A DNA stretch of 64,000 nucleotides from NCBI GenBank assembly GCA_037447655.1, contig JBBHKE010001764.1, forward strand, positions 370,737 through 434,736, in the 5' to 3' direction. Positions 47,252 to 58,229 of the stretch are shown here, one piece after another (within the stretch, counting starts at the first letter, position 1; each line of letters starts with the position of its first letter). The DNA is from Zygnema cylindricum (Eukaryota; Streptophyta; Zygnematophyceae; Zygnematales; Zygnemataceae). The notes under the pieces are model-generated. The model saw only the letters and a program-made list of their open reading frames with translations, searched no databases and was not told the DNA's origin. Position numbers and translations under genes: made by a program.

Positions 47252-48285
47252 TGTTGAAATTGATAGATTTCTAGAGTATTTTCTAGGTTTAATATGTTAG
47301 TATAAAAAGAAAAAGGACAGACAGCCTGCCTCCACCTCCTCTCTCTAACCCTTATACTTGTTGTAGTCACTGAAGGATAGAGAGGGTGGTTGATCCATGG
47401 TTGCCTTAGTCTAACAGGCATTTATTTTTAGTAGGTTACTCTAAAATTATACATGACGGACCCGGGATTTGATCGCGGTACCTACCGGTCGTCAGGTTGA
47501 CCGACAACGGTCAGCTTTATCCAATTAGACAAGGACCAATGCTAAATGCTATAGTATGTGATAGATATATATACATTTAGAAAGGAACAAATTTATTTAA
47601 CTAAAACTGGATACGGCGTGCATAGATGCAGTTTTATTAAAGTACGAAGTACGACATCATTTCTAATACGAATACCACGCATGTTTTTGGCAACGAAACA
47701 AATAACGCGCAAGTATTTATAACGACTACGATTGTGTCTCATTGCAAATCCGACGGCGCACATCATCGCCAAAATCCCACAGTGGTCACATTGGCATTTT
47801 GTGACGTGGCATGACCTGGAGCCACGTGGAGAGATGACATTCGGTCATAGGAATTCCGAGGAATGTACGGACGAGTAAAAAGCAGACTAGCGTCAGCTTA
47901 ATAACTTTGTCGCACATAGGCCGTACACAAGGTACACCGACACTAGTACTTTTTGGTACAGTACAGTAATCTGATTGGTCCGTACTTCCGTAGATAGAAA
48001 TTATTAGAGGGAATCAGGACTTAGAAAATTTTGGTAGGTAGTCACCTCTCCCTTTCAGAGTTTGTACAAATTGGCATTTTTACTGCCTCATAACTTATCG
48101 CTTGGTTGGGCGTTTTCAGAGATTCTTTTTTCTACGAACTCAGGGGAGTCCAGGCTGCACAAGGGTGCATACAAATTGTCAGCCTGATTACTTGGGCAGC
48201 AGTGGCTGTGGCTTAAAGTGGGCTAGTTAATTACTATCTAGAGGCTTCCTGTATTCTGTAGTCCAATAGAGGACACATAATTGCA
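47252..48285 (+). repeat. Copia-3 5' LTR
   Basis: Starts TGTTGAAATTG and ends ATTGCA. A segment on its minus strand (47545-47450) looks tRNA-like: GTCTAATTGG resembles an A box and GATCAAATCC a B box. Confidence 0.93.
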
Positions 48286-48300
48286 GGTTATGGGCCCACC
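48286..48300 (+). other. Copia-3 primer-binding site containing the gag start codon
   Basis: GGTTATGGGCCCACC begins immediately after the LTR. It is the exact 15-base complement of the plant initiator-Met tRNA anticodon arm (GGUGGGCCCAUAACC). The ATG at 48290-48292, which pairs with the CAU anticodon, also begins the gag frame (MGPPSRVPTFNGSWF). Confidence 0.88.
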
Positions 48301-49480
48301 CTCTAGGGTGCCCACCTTCAATGGATCTTGGTTCATCTATTGGGAAGCCATGATGATGGGAGCCTTGTGCGAAAAACGATACTCTGGTATCGTTAGTGGA
48401 CAAGTGAAACGTCCACCTTCGGGAATTCCTCTGGGTTTTGGAGGAGGAAGGTTTTCTGCAGCAGATACTGCTTCCGCGGAGGAGGTTGATGATGGGGACA
48501 ACAGTATATCCGAAACAGGGGAAGGGAAGGAGACACCACTCACCCCTATTGCCATGGCACCAGGATCGGCGGCCGTGAAGACCGTGGAGAACGATAATCA
48601 AACGTGGGAAGACGTAAACATGGCTGCCAAGAACTTCATTCTAAGACACCTCACCCAAGGTTTGGCCACCCCTCACCTTCATATTTACAAGGCTGAGGAG
48701 CTATGGGAGAGTTTGGTGTAAATCTATAGAGCTGGAACTATTCAGGAGCTCCAGTTGGCTGAGCAAAAGCTAGCTAGTTACACTTACAAACGAGGAAAGA
48801 TGTTAGATTATTGTAATGATCTTTCTTCTCTGTATATGGAGATGGAAAGTGCCGGGTGGACAGGTACAATGAAAATGAAAGTTAAGACTCTTATCATAAA
48901 GTTACCAGATGAGTTTGAGAACATAGTGTACCCAGTACAGAGAATGCCTGATAGTTCATGGAAATGGAACATAGTGGTCAGGATGATACTTGTTCAGGAA
49001 AACACAATGAAGATTAGGAGAGGAGGAAAGAGCATTCAAGCTCTAGCAGCAGGAGGGGACCGATGGGGGAAGGACCCAAAGAAACCTTACAACGGGGAAA
49101 GAGATCAGTTTGGAGCACGAAGGCCCCCAAAGGGTCTTTGTCATTTTTGCAAAAAACCATGACACTTCATCGCAGACTGTGTCAAGCTCTCGGAGCTGAG
49201 GCTCGAAGAAAACTGTAGAGGGGGTTATTCGAGAGGGAAGAAAAAGGCACTTGTGGTTACAAAAGTGACAGGAGAGACCGAGGATGAGTCCTCTGAGGAG
49301 GAAGGGGAACTTCTGCTTGACGAGAGTCTGGAGGAGAAGGAGAGCCCTCGAGACAGAAGTGTGCCCTTGGAGCAATTCGAGAAGCTCCACAAGAAAGATG
49401 GATCATCGACTCAGGTGCATCCTTACATATATGTCGTGATAAAGAACTCTTCACTAAACTAAGAAAGATCCTTATTGTAG
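48290..49480 (+). pseudogene. Copia-3 gag and protease
   Basis: The gag frame starts in the PBS and opens VPTFNGSWFIYWEAMM, the usual copia gag N-terminus. TAA at 48719-48721 interrupts it after ELWESLV, and the same frame resumes. The zinc knuckle reads CHFCKKP, then TGA where Gly is expected, then HFIADC. Near 49397 a frameshift moves to the frame with protease WIIDSGASLHIC. So two nonsense codons and one frameshift inactivate it. Confidence 0.88.
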
Positions 49481-49503
49481 AGATAGAGTATGGGGATGGG
49501 AGA

Positions 49504-51115
49504 GTGGTTACCACAGATCTAGTGGGATCAGTAGATCTGAAGGTCTTAGTGGATGGTAAGACTTCTATACTTACATTCAGAGATGTACTCTACAATCCTC
49601 AGCTGAGTAAAAATCTTGTCTCTACGTCTGTGCTAGATGACAAAGAGTTTGATACCTTCACAAGAAAGGGAGTCTTTACAGCTAAGTATGGGGATGAAGT
49701 TTACTTCACGGCAGATAAGGGTAGCCAAGGAATGTTTAGGCTTAACCTGAGTGATGAAAAGAAAAATGCTTATTATGTTGGTGTCCCTAAGTTGATGATT
49801 TGGCATAAGCGGTTGGGGCATGTGCATTTTGATAAGTTGAGGGAAATGAAAAAGCTTGGGGTAGTAGAAGGCATTCAATTTGGGGATAATGAAATGATGA
49901 ATGATTGTAGGGGATGTGCTCAAGGTAAGGCTCATAGACTTCCCTTTCCCAAAGCCGCCACATATAGAGGTGAGAAAGTGTTAGATTTGGTACACACATA
50001 TATTTGGGGACTTGCAAAAGTACCTTCGGTTGGAGAAAAGAGGTTTATGATGATAATAACTGATGATTGGTCTAGATACTCTAGAGTCTACTTTCTGAAA
50101 AATAAGTTGAATCATCAACTTACTTCAAAGAATATAAAGCTTGGAGTGTGAAGTTGCATGAAACCCCCATTAAGAGGATAAGGAGTGATTTACCTCTAAC
50201 CAGTTTGAGGACTATCTGAGAGATGAGGGAGTGCAACACCAGAAAACTGTACCATATAACTCAGAACAAAATGGGGTAGCTGAGAGGTTGAATAGAACAC
50301 TTGGAGATAGTGCATGCAGTATGTTGGCAGACAAGAAAATAGGAAAGAGATTTTGGGCAGAAGCAATGAGCTGTGCCAACTACATTAAGAATAAAGTCCT
50401 TACCTCAGCTGTAAAGGGAGTGACACCTTATGAGAGATGGGTTGGAAGGAAACCACATATATCACACCTTAAAGTATTCGGTAGCCAAGTTTAGAGTCTT
50501 GACACAGATAGGAAAAACTGGAAACTAGATGTTAAGGGAAAACCTGGATACTTTGTGGGATATGATGAGGATGTTAAGGGATATAGAGTCTATGAATTAT
50601 TAAAGAAAGATATCATTCTGGTCAAACACTTAGTTGTCATGGATGAAGGGAAGTCATTTGACCCGTTCAAATATACAAAGAAGATAAAAATCAGATTTGA
50701 GTCTGAAAGTGAGGAGAACTCGATCGTTCCCGAAAGGGACACGAGTGAAACCGTGATTGCAAATTCAGGGGAGATCTAAGATACATGAGACTCACAGGAA
50801 ACCTCACATACTCTTATGGACTTCGAGGAGATAGAAGAAGCGGGACAAGAACCGGCTTCCATGGACAGGGGAGCCGATGAGACAGTGAGAAGAAATCTAA
50901 GACTTCCATCCATTACAGCTTCGCAGTTTGAGGGAGGAAGGAGGAGCAGCAAAATGATACAAGAAAAACAAGCTGCTCATAAGGTAACTAAGCTATCTCA
51001 CCCAGATCAGCCTCAGTCTTACTCGGAGGCAGTGAATAGTCCAGAGAAAGAAAGATGGATTAGAGCCATAAATGATGAGATGGCTTCTATCATGGAAGCA
51101 ATACTTGGGAATTAG
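49504..51115 (+). pseudogene. Copia-3 integrase region
   Basis: 49504-50151 carries LVSTSVLDDKE, WHKRLGHVHFDKLREM and CRGCAQGKAHRLPFP (pre-integrase zinc site), then LVHTYIWG where the first catalytic Asp is expected (a Tyr is seen) and ITDDWSRYSRVYFL. After stops and a frame change, 50231-50494 holds YNSEQNGVAERLNRTL with the catalytic Glu. 50555-51115 holds GYFVGYDEDVKGYRVYE and an acidic linker. The middle Asp (SDNG type) region near 50180-50200 is damaged. Confidence 0.85.
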
Positions 51116-52635
51116 CGGATTGTCCTCTAGACATAAAACCTATTGGGTGTAAATGGGTATTTAAACTAAAACTGAACCCTGATAATACCATTGAGAGATA
51201 TAAGGCTCGATTGGTAGCAAAGGGGTTCACTCAAAAAGAGAGGATTGACTACGAGGAGACCTTTGCTCCATTTGTTTAGTTTCCCTCAGTAAGGATACTC
51301 CTCAGTCTAGCAGCAGCGGAAGACATGGAAATCCACCAGATGGACATTAAGACAACTTTTCTTAATGATGAGTTAGAGGAAGAAAATTTCATGAGGCAAA
51401 CCGAGGGGTTCGTGGAAGAAAGAGAAGAGAGCAAAGTCTGCAGGCTCATAAAATCCTTAAATGGACTGAAGCAGGCTCCCCGACAGTGGAATAAGAAACT
51501 AGATGAGTTTCTCACCGATCTGGGATATATCGAGATCAGCTCTGACCATTCTATCTATATGTTTGAAGATGAGAATGGTGTCATTTTTATTGCAATTTAT
51601 GTGGATGATCTGCTTGTGTTGAGTAAGTCTTTGGAGAAGATCAATAGGCTGAAGAAAGATCTTAGGGGCAGATTTGATATATATGATTTTGGGGAGGCAA
51701 AATATATTTTGTCTATCCAAATGGAGAGAGACAGGGGGAAGAAGATTATCAGACTTACTCAGAAAGAAGCAATAGGTAATATGCTTGAGAAATTCCAGAT
51801 GGAAAATGCTAACAGTTGTACCACTCCCATGGACTTGAAAAAAGTAAGTGATGGGAGTGTAGAAGGAGTGATGATCTTATACGATCAGATGAGTCTAGAG
51901 GAGAGAGAGTTTATGAAGTCTATCCCTTATAGACAGGTCGTAGGAAGTTTAATCTACTTTATGAACTGTACCAGGTCGGACATAGCGGCAGCAGTAGGAG
52001 TACTCAGTAGGAGTCTTAATGATCCTAGAAAGAGAGACTGGGAGGCAGCCAAGAGAGTCATGAGATATCTGGTAGGAACCAGAGAATTATGGTTGCATTT
52101 GGGAGGGGAGCACACTAGTATCACCACTTGGAGTGATGCCAGTTATGGGGATGCACCTATGAGAAGATGCACTTCTGGATATGTTTTTTATGTGGGGGAA
52201 GGTGCTTGCTGTTGGAGCAGTAAGCAACAAAAAGTGGTTGCTCATTCTACTATGGAGTCTGAGTATATGGCGTATTGTTCTGCTGTAAAAAAACTAATGT
52301 GGGTGAAATCATTATTGCAAGAACTGGGATATATCAAGGAGGGAGTGCATGAAATCTTTTGCGATAATCAAGTTGCAATCGCAATCGCAGCCAATCCAAA
52401 ACACCATTTCAAAGCAGAACATATGGACATAAGATTAAGCTTCGTAAGAGAAAAAGTTGAAAATAAAATTTTAAATCTTGTGTATAGACCTGATGAAGAA
52501 ATGGTGGCTGACATGATGACTAAACCAATGCCCTCTCCTAAATTAAAACATTTTTCGGGAAAAATGCGGGTTGAAAGAAAAATTAAAATTAGACTAGAAA
52601 ATAAGGAGAGTGTTGAAATTGATAGATTTCTATAG
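51115..52635 (+). pseudogene. Copia-3 reverse transcriptase and RNase H
   Basis: [20 protein letters not shown] opens the RT; TAG at about 51279 interrupts just before FPSVRILLSLA. From 51325 the frame is open for 436 codons: HQMDIKTTFLND, LNGLKQAPRQWN, AIYVDDLLVLSKS (catalytic Asp pair), TPMDLKKVS, PYRQVVGSLIYFMNCTRSDI, then RNase H with TWSDASYGDAPMRRCTSGY, HSTMESEYMAYC and FCDNQVAIAIAAN (catalytic D, E, D), HMDIRL and the C-terminal DMMTKPM. Apart from the nonsense codon this part looks functional. Confidence 0.92.
52601..52610 (+). other. Copia-3 polypurine tract
   Basis: ATAAGGAGAG immediately precedes the 3' LTR start TGTTGAAATTG. Confidence 0.75.
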
Positions 52636-53628
52636 TATTTTCTAGGTTTAATACGTTAGTATAAAAAGAAAAAGGACAAACAGCCTGCCTACACCTCCTC
52701 TCTCTAACCCCCATACTTGTTGTAGGCACTGAAGGATAGAGAGGGTGGTTGATCCATGGCTGCCCTAGTCCAACAGGCAATTATTTTTAGTAGGTTACTC
52801 TAAAAATATACATGACGGACACGGGATTTGATCCCGGTACCTACCGGTCGTCAGTTTGACCGACAGCGGTCAGCTTCTTCCAATTAGACAAGGACCAATG
52901 CTAAATGCTATAGTATGTGATAGATATATATATACATTTAGAAAAGAACAAATTCATTTAACTAAAACTGGATACGGCGTGCATAGATACAGTTTTATTA
53001 AAGTAAGAAGTACGACATCATTTCTAAAACGAATACCACGCATGTTTTTGGCAACGAAACAAATATCGCGCAAGTATTTATAACGGCTACGATTACGTCC
53101 CATTGCGAATCCGACGGCGCACATCATCGCCGAAATCCCGAAGTGGTCACCTTGGCGTTTTGTGACGTGGCATGACCTGGAGCCACGTGGATAGATGACA
53201 TTCGGTCATAGGAATTCCGAGGAAATCGCAAAAAAGCAAACCGCGTCCGCAATAGCCTTGTCGTATAGGCCCAAAAGGTACCCGACACTAGTACTTTTTG
53301 GTACAGTACAGTAATCTGATTGGTGCGTACTTCAGTAGATAGAAGTTATTAGAGGGAATCAGGACTTAGAAAATTTTGGTAGGTAGTCACCTCTCCCTTT
53401 GAGTTTGTACAAATCGACATTTTTACTGCCTCATAACTTATCGCCTGGTTGGGCATTTTCAAAGATTCTTTTTCCTACGGACTCAGGGGAGTCCAGGGTG
53501 CACAGGGGTGCATACAGATTGTCAGCGTGATTACTAGGGTAGCAGTGGCTGTGGCTTAAAGTGGGCTAGTTAATAACTATCTAGAGGCTTCCTTTATTCT
53601 GTAGTCTAATAGACGACACAAAATTGCA
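52611..53628 (+). repeat. Copia-3 3' LTR
   Basis: Matches the 5' LTR along its length with scattered changes and a few short indels (the largest near 53220-53280). The tRNA-like minus-strand segment is also present (52895-52810). Confidence 0.93.
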
Positions 53629-53633
53629 GATTG

Positions 53634-54976
53634 TGATTGGACAGTATTGGGTTTGCTTGTGTGGTTTTGCTTTAGGGTTACCTTTCCTTTATTTATTCCA
53701 TGGTCTGGCCGAATCTGGTTATCTCAGATTCGCTTGTTGTTTGTTGATTTCCAGCTTATGTGTGTTGAGATTTAGGTGAAGTCTTTATTAATCGAACTCT
53801 TGTAAGGAATATAAACAAGTGGCTATCCGTTGGCTTAATATCCCTGTGCTCTTAAAATTGTGTGTCTTGCTCTATTTTTTGCAATTTTTGACATTTTCAG
53901 TGTGGTTGTATTTTCTGCAATTTTACATTGATAGTTTTTGTATATTCTCGGCAATTTAAAATTGCACTTTTTCTCTATTTTCTCCGATTTTAATTTGATA
54001 TTATTTTTGGGTGTTTGTGCAACTTGATAATAGATCTTGGCATTTTGGAATATTCTTCTAAGTTGTACTTGTTTGTTGAAAAAAAAAAAACTAAAGAAAA
54101 AAAATCTATAACTAGTTTTACAATTTTAATTATTGTTTGCTTGTTAGTTGACATAATTATATCATTAACCAGTTTTTCGACCAAGCATGTACTACACTAA
54201 TTTGGGTATTTGGGGTTTTCTTGTTAGCTTTTGTTGTGAAAGGCATCGATCTTTCACATTGTGACATACCTCACCAAGCAAAGGAGATGGTGGAGCTGAT
54301 TCGTTTTTTGGGAGCTCTGCAAAACTCTGGTTGGAGCGAACAACCACAGTTCACCCTTGGCAATCACTTGGTTGCTAAGAGTGGTTTGTAAGTTTACTAT
54401 GCGTTGCGGGTGCAGGCGCATGTCGAGATAGCTGTTGATCGTCTAAAGGGTACGTCAGTGGATTGGGTCCAACCGGACCTAATTGTATTGAGCATCTGCA
54501 TTGTCCACGCTTTCTATGCTTGCCATCTGGCCGTGAGTGGCCTTGTGTTATTTTTGTTGTATGTATGGCGTGGAATTTCTTGGTTAGTTTTGGTCGTTGG
54601 TGGCCTTGGATAGAAATATTTTCTGACTTTGGAGCTTTAGATCTGCACCTCCGGGTGCTTGTTTAGCAGTTTTCTGCCTCTATAGATCTGGCCTTTCGGC
54701 CTTGCCCACTCGTTTGCAGGGTAGAGGTTTCGGTTAAAGCGACTTCTTGATTAGATCTGGCCATCGTGGTCATGTTAGAGACTTTTTGAGATTGTTGCCC
54801 ACGTGTGTGGTATGGTTTGGCATTTGTTGCACCTCGTATAGGGCGTATACATTAGTGGATTAGTTTGTTATCTCAATCATTTTTATGCCCACTGATTGGG
54901 ATAATCTTGATTACTCATACGGATCTACACGTAGTGGTGGAACCTTCCTTTCATCAAATTCGATCAATCAAATTTA
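53634..54976 (+). other. Leader of the gypsy element (LTR not resolved)
   Basis: AT-rich, without coding. 53640-53880 has features of an LTR R-U5 region (a 'ctcttgtaaggaatataaac' stretch and CT/GT-rich DNA), but no matching second copy was found right of the element, so the boundary is uncertain. Confidence 0.4.
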
Positions 54977-54991
54977 TGGAATTCGGTTCCT

Positions 54992-56290
54992 TTGATGCTA
55001 AGCCCTTTAATTGAATCTAAAGCGTCCTCTACTCGTTCAGATTTAACGACCGTGTCATCTTTGTCATCCATTATATCCACGCTATCTGTGGAAGAGGTTG
55101 ATAACGAAAGAGAACCCGATTCAGAGTTCCTTTTTTTTTTGTCTTCGTTAGCACCGATTCAGGCTTTGAATTCGGCTAACTTATCTCTTTCGATGGCCTC
55201 CACATCGGAGGGTACTCTTGGTAAAATTCAATTCTGCTTTTCCGGAATGAAGGATACTATGAGTTTATCTCATTTTCGAATGTTATTTGATGCTGAAATG
55301 CCAGATCTAGCTTTTCGTTATCACGATAAATTTGACATCCGTGTCTCTTTTTTCCCTTCTCGGGCTTTACCTTCGCGGTTCCGCCCTTACCTCACATTCC
55401 CGTAAGTATGAAGGCATACTTGCGATGACCGAATATTCCCCACTATTTGTTGGTACGCTTGAGGTTGTAGGTCAAGCAGAAATTCCTTATAAAGCTGCTA
55501 TTCTCGAGGTCTTAGATGCACACGACAATATACTTTATCCTGCTGTTGCAGAGGTTCCCCATCAATATGCCATTGCAGCACGAGCAACTGTCCGGCTCAT
55601 CCTGGGATCAACGTACCATTACGATATCCTCTCACCGTAATGTTTAATTTGCTACAAGAGGAGTATCGCATGCAAAATCTTGACCAAGTAAAGGAATTAA
55701 TGAATTTTGAGCGTAAACCGGGCGAAACTGCCCCCGCTTTACGAGCCCACATGAAGACCTTGCAAGAAGCGTTACCCGATCTAATATCAGATGCTGAAGA
55801 TGTCCTGAATTTCGTTGGAGGGTTTCCTTTCTAGTCAAAGAAATTTATTCAAAGCCATCTTACCCAAACATACGGTTTCAAATTTACTTTCCACCAAGCA
55901 GCTCAATACGCCGTAGAATACGAGATGAAAAATTGTTGGTGGGAGGCCCACGATCGACCAAAAGCCCCTCAAAAAGAACCTAACCCTTTCAATTCACCAA
56001 ATCCTCGTAACTTGGGGCCAAATAATCATCCACCAAGGGTCATAGCCATGGGAACCCCACCAAATCAATCATCCAATCGGATTTGTTTCCAATGTGGTAA
56101 GACCGGGCATGATGCTCGGATGTGTCCAGATAAATCTACGACTTGTACCCAATGCAAACAGACCGACCACTTTGCGTATCGTTGTCACATCAAAAACCTT
56201 GAATTTTCATATCAAAATCAGATTCGAAACAGTGCACTCCCGGCTATATCTGCCAGAGTAGTCCAACCGGTGCCGGTTAAAGAGACATAA
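54992..56290 (+). pseudogene. Gypsy gag
   Basis: Frames at 54992-55405, 55332-55640, 55640-55834 and 55925-56290 follow each other with frameshifts. 55640 onward resembles a retrotransposon gag core (LLQEEYRMQNLDQVKELMNF ... GETAPALRAHMKTL). Two CCHC knuckles follow: CFQCGKTGHDARMC (about 56084) and CTQCKQTDHFAYRC (about 56145-56195). Confidence 0.75.
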
Positions 56291-56336
56291 AAAACTCTCC
56301 ACCTAAGGTGTCTCGGAGAGAAAAGAGAGAGAGGAA

Positions 56337-57035
56337 ATGCAAACTCAAATGGCCGCTATGATCAAAGACCAATTTGCAGCCTTCATGGCTCAAATGAAAC
56401 CGCCAACTCACCTAACTGGTATGGCCCGTACAGTTGTCCACCTTCCAACGCTAGCTGGTCGAGTTTTACAAGATTCAACCATCCAAAAGCGAGCAACCAC
56501 GTTTGAAAAGGGGAGAGTTGATCATAATCGCGAAGGTAAACAGTCTAGCATGCGTCTTCCATTATCATTCTCTAAAGAGATAGAAACTAACTTGCCAGAA
56601 ACAACTTCCACCATAACGGCGGAAGCACTCACCATTCTTGACCGCTCTATTCACGACAGTCATAGGGTTAAAGAAAGATTGTGCATTTTATCTACTTTGA
56701 TTTCCGATTGTCCCAACCCTAAAACTACCGTCACATCCATCCCATATGCAACATTACAGGCTTTACAAATGAACCGCAATCTTGACGCTCTTAGACCTAT
56801 CTTTACCAACGAGCGTAGCTCACTTGACCCACACATCAAGTTTTTTGATAATTGGAAGGGTGCATTTTCAGTCAATGTTGTCACACCGTCCTTACCACTT
56901 ATGGACACCGGTGCAAAACAAGTCATTTTGGGGTTATCTTTTGCACTTAAACTAGGTCTGGTAGCTAATAAACTTCAGTCCACCACCACACGCATACTCA
57001 CCTCAGCGGGAACTACCGAACCAATACTCAGTTGA
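56337..57035 (+). pseudogene. Gypsy protease region
   Basis: A 232-codon frame ending in an aspartic protease start: PLMDTGAKQVILGLSFALKL (DTG at about 56904). It reaches RILTSAGTTEPIL and then stops at 57033-57035, earlier than the usual end of the domain. The next sequence in another frame is methyltransferase motif II, so the second half of the protease and the methyltransferase N-terminus seem to be deleted (inference). Confidence 0.72.
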
Positions 57036-57900
57036 CACTGACCCTTTAGCTCGGAAAGTCCAAACTCATCAATGTAATCTGTTACACAGACAATATCCAT
57101 ATCTTTTCCCCAAATCTGCCTTTGCTCACATGCATACAGCCTTACCTCAAGATATTCGTTTGATAGGCAATCAACAACTTCTCGATGTGGAACCAATCGA
57201 TCTTCTCTTTGCCGGTTGGGAGTGTCAATGAATGTCACAAGCAGGCTAAGGTCTCGGCTTAGTTGATCCTCACACTAAATTATTCTTTAAATTACTTCGT
57301 ATCATGCATTTTCTGCAAGCATTAGATCGACCATTGGGATATATTTTGGAAAACGTGCAGCCTATAACGATCCACGACCTACAGTGTTAGCTGATTACAA
57401 GCGGATAGAAGCACTAATTGGTCCTCCTTTTATCATTGATGTCGCTCGTCACGGGTCCTTAGCTCATAGGGTCCGATCTAAATGTACCAACTTGATTGAT
57501 ATTGGTCCCCTTAGAGAAGGAAATCTTTTTGTCAGACCCCTTTTTACAGATATTCAGACCGCACTTTTGCCTTTTCATAAAGTCCAAACATGTCTTCTGC
57601 TTGATCACCCACCGAATTACAACATTAAGGTTTTGGGTCAACCACTCAAAGTTCTCCTCACTCTAGTGTCTTATCCACACTCTCACGCTTTCTCCAGCGA
57701 TGGGCTCGACCTGCTCAGAAATATTCACACAGCCGGCCTAGATGAGCCTACAGCCACAGAACGGAAACACCTTATGCATTTCCTTCCCAACACTACGGCT
57801 GCCTATGGTCTCACAGAACGGTAGTGCTGCACCCTTTTAGGTCGTGTCATGGACCCTCAATCCCTCTCATTTATCTTAAGGCCTCGAATTTACAGCAGGT
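57035..57900 (+). pseudogene. C5-cytosine DNA methyltransferase domain within gypsy pol
   Basis: Conserved C5-methyltransferase blocks appear in order. Motif II-like SVDTDPLARKV lies at about 57030-57060. Motif IV is IDLLFAGWECQ, with the catalytic Cys at 57223-57225 (Trp-Glu-Cys-Gln where most enzymes have Pro-Cys-Gln), then GLGLVDPHTKLFFKLLRI. Motif VI is YILENV (ENV 57349-57357) and motif VIII is GSLAHRVR then CTNL (about 57451-57495). Next come a variable target-recognition stretch, motif IX-like EPTATERKHLMHF (about 57745-57785) and motif X-like LLGRVMD (about 57835-57853). Motif I (FxGxG) is not found. TGA (57229-57231), TAA (57247-57249), a frameshift near 57380 and TAG (57822-57824) inactivate this copy. 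Methyltransferases captured by gypsy elements are reported in charophytes (de Mendoza et al. 2018), where self-methylation was proposed. Confidence 0.8.
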
Positions 57901-58229
57901 CGTTACACACAAACCCATCTGTCTCAACCAGCTGGGGGGGGAATGTATCATCAATTTCTAAACACATACTTGCACGATCCCCTATCACCCTTAGAGAGAC
58001 ACCTTCTCAATTTTTCCTCTTTCTATCCCCTATAAAACCTTCTCCAGATGTCACAATCTACGACTTCCTGAATCCTAGTCACATGTCATGGTCCATTCCA
58101 GCATATAGTGCTGCCCAATCTGCTCCCTCTAGTCATATTTCAACGCCTCCTCACTGGACCGCAGCCTTTCCTACTCCCAGCTAGCACTATTGGGTAAACT
58201 GCTTACAGGAAACACCGATTGTTTACTCA

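Larger units (their letters stand above)
47252..53628 (+). mobile_element. Ty1/copia retrotransposon 3, full length but mutated
   Basis: LTRs at 47252-48285 (1034 bp) and 52611-53628 (1018 bp), a 5-bp target duplication GATTG (47247-47251 and 53629-53633), PBS, gag, protease, integrase, RT, RNase H and a polypurine tract. The LTRs are close to each other, suggesting a fairly recent insertion. Coding damage is limited: stops in gag and integrase and two or three frameshifts; RT-RNase H is open for 436 codons. Confidence 0.95.
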
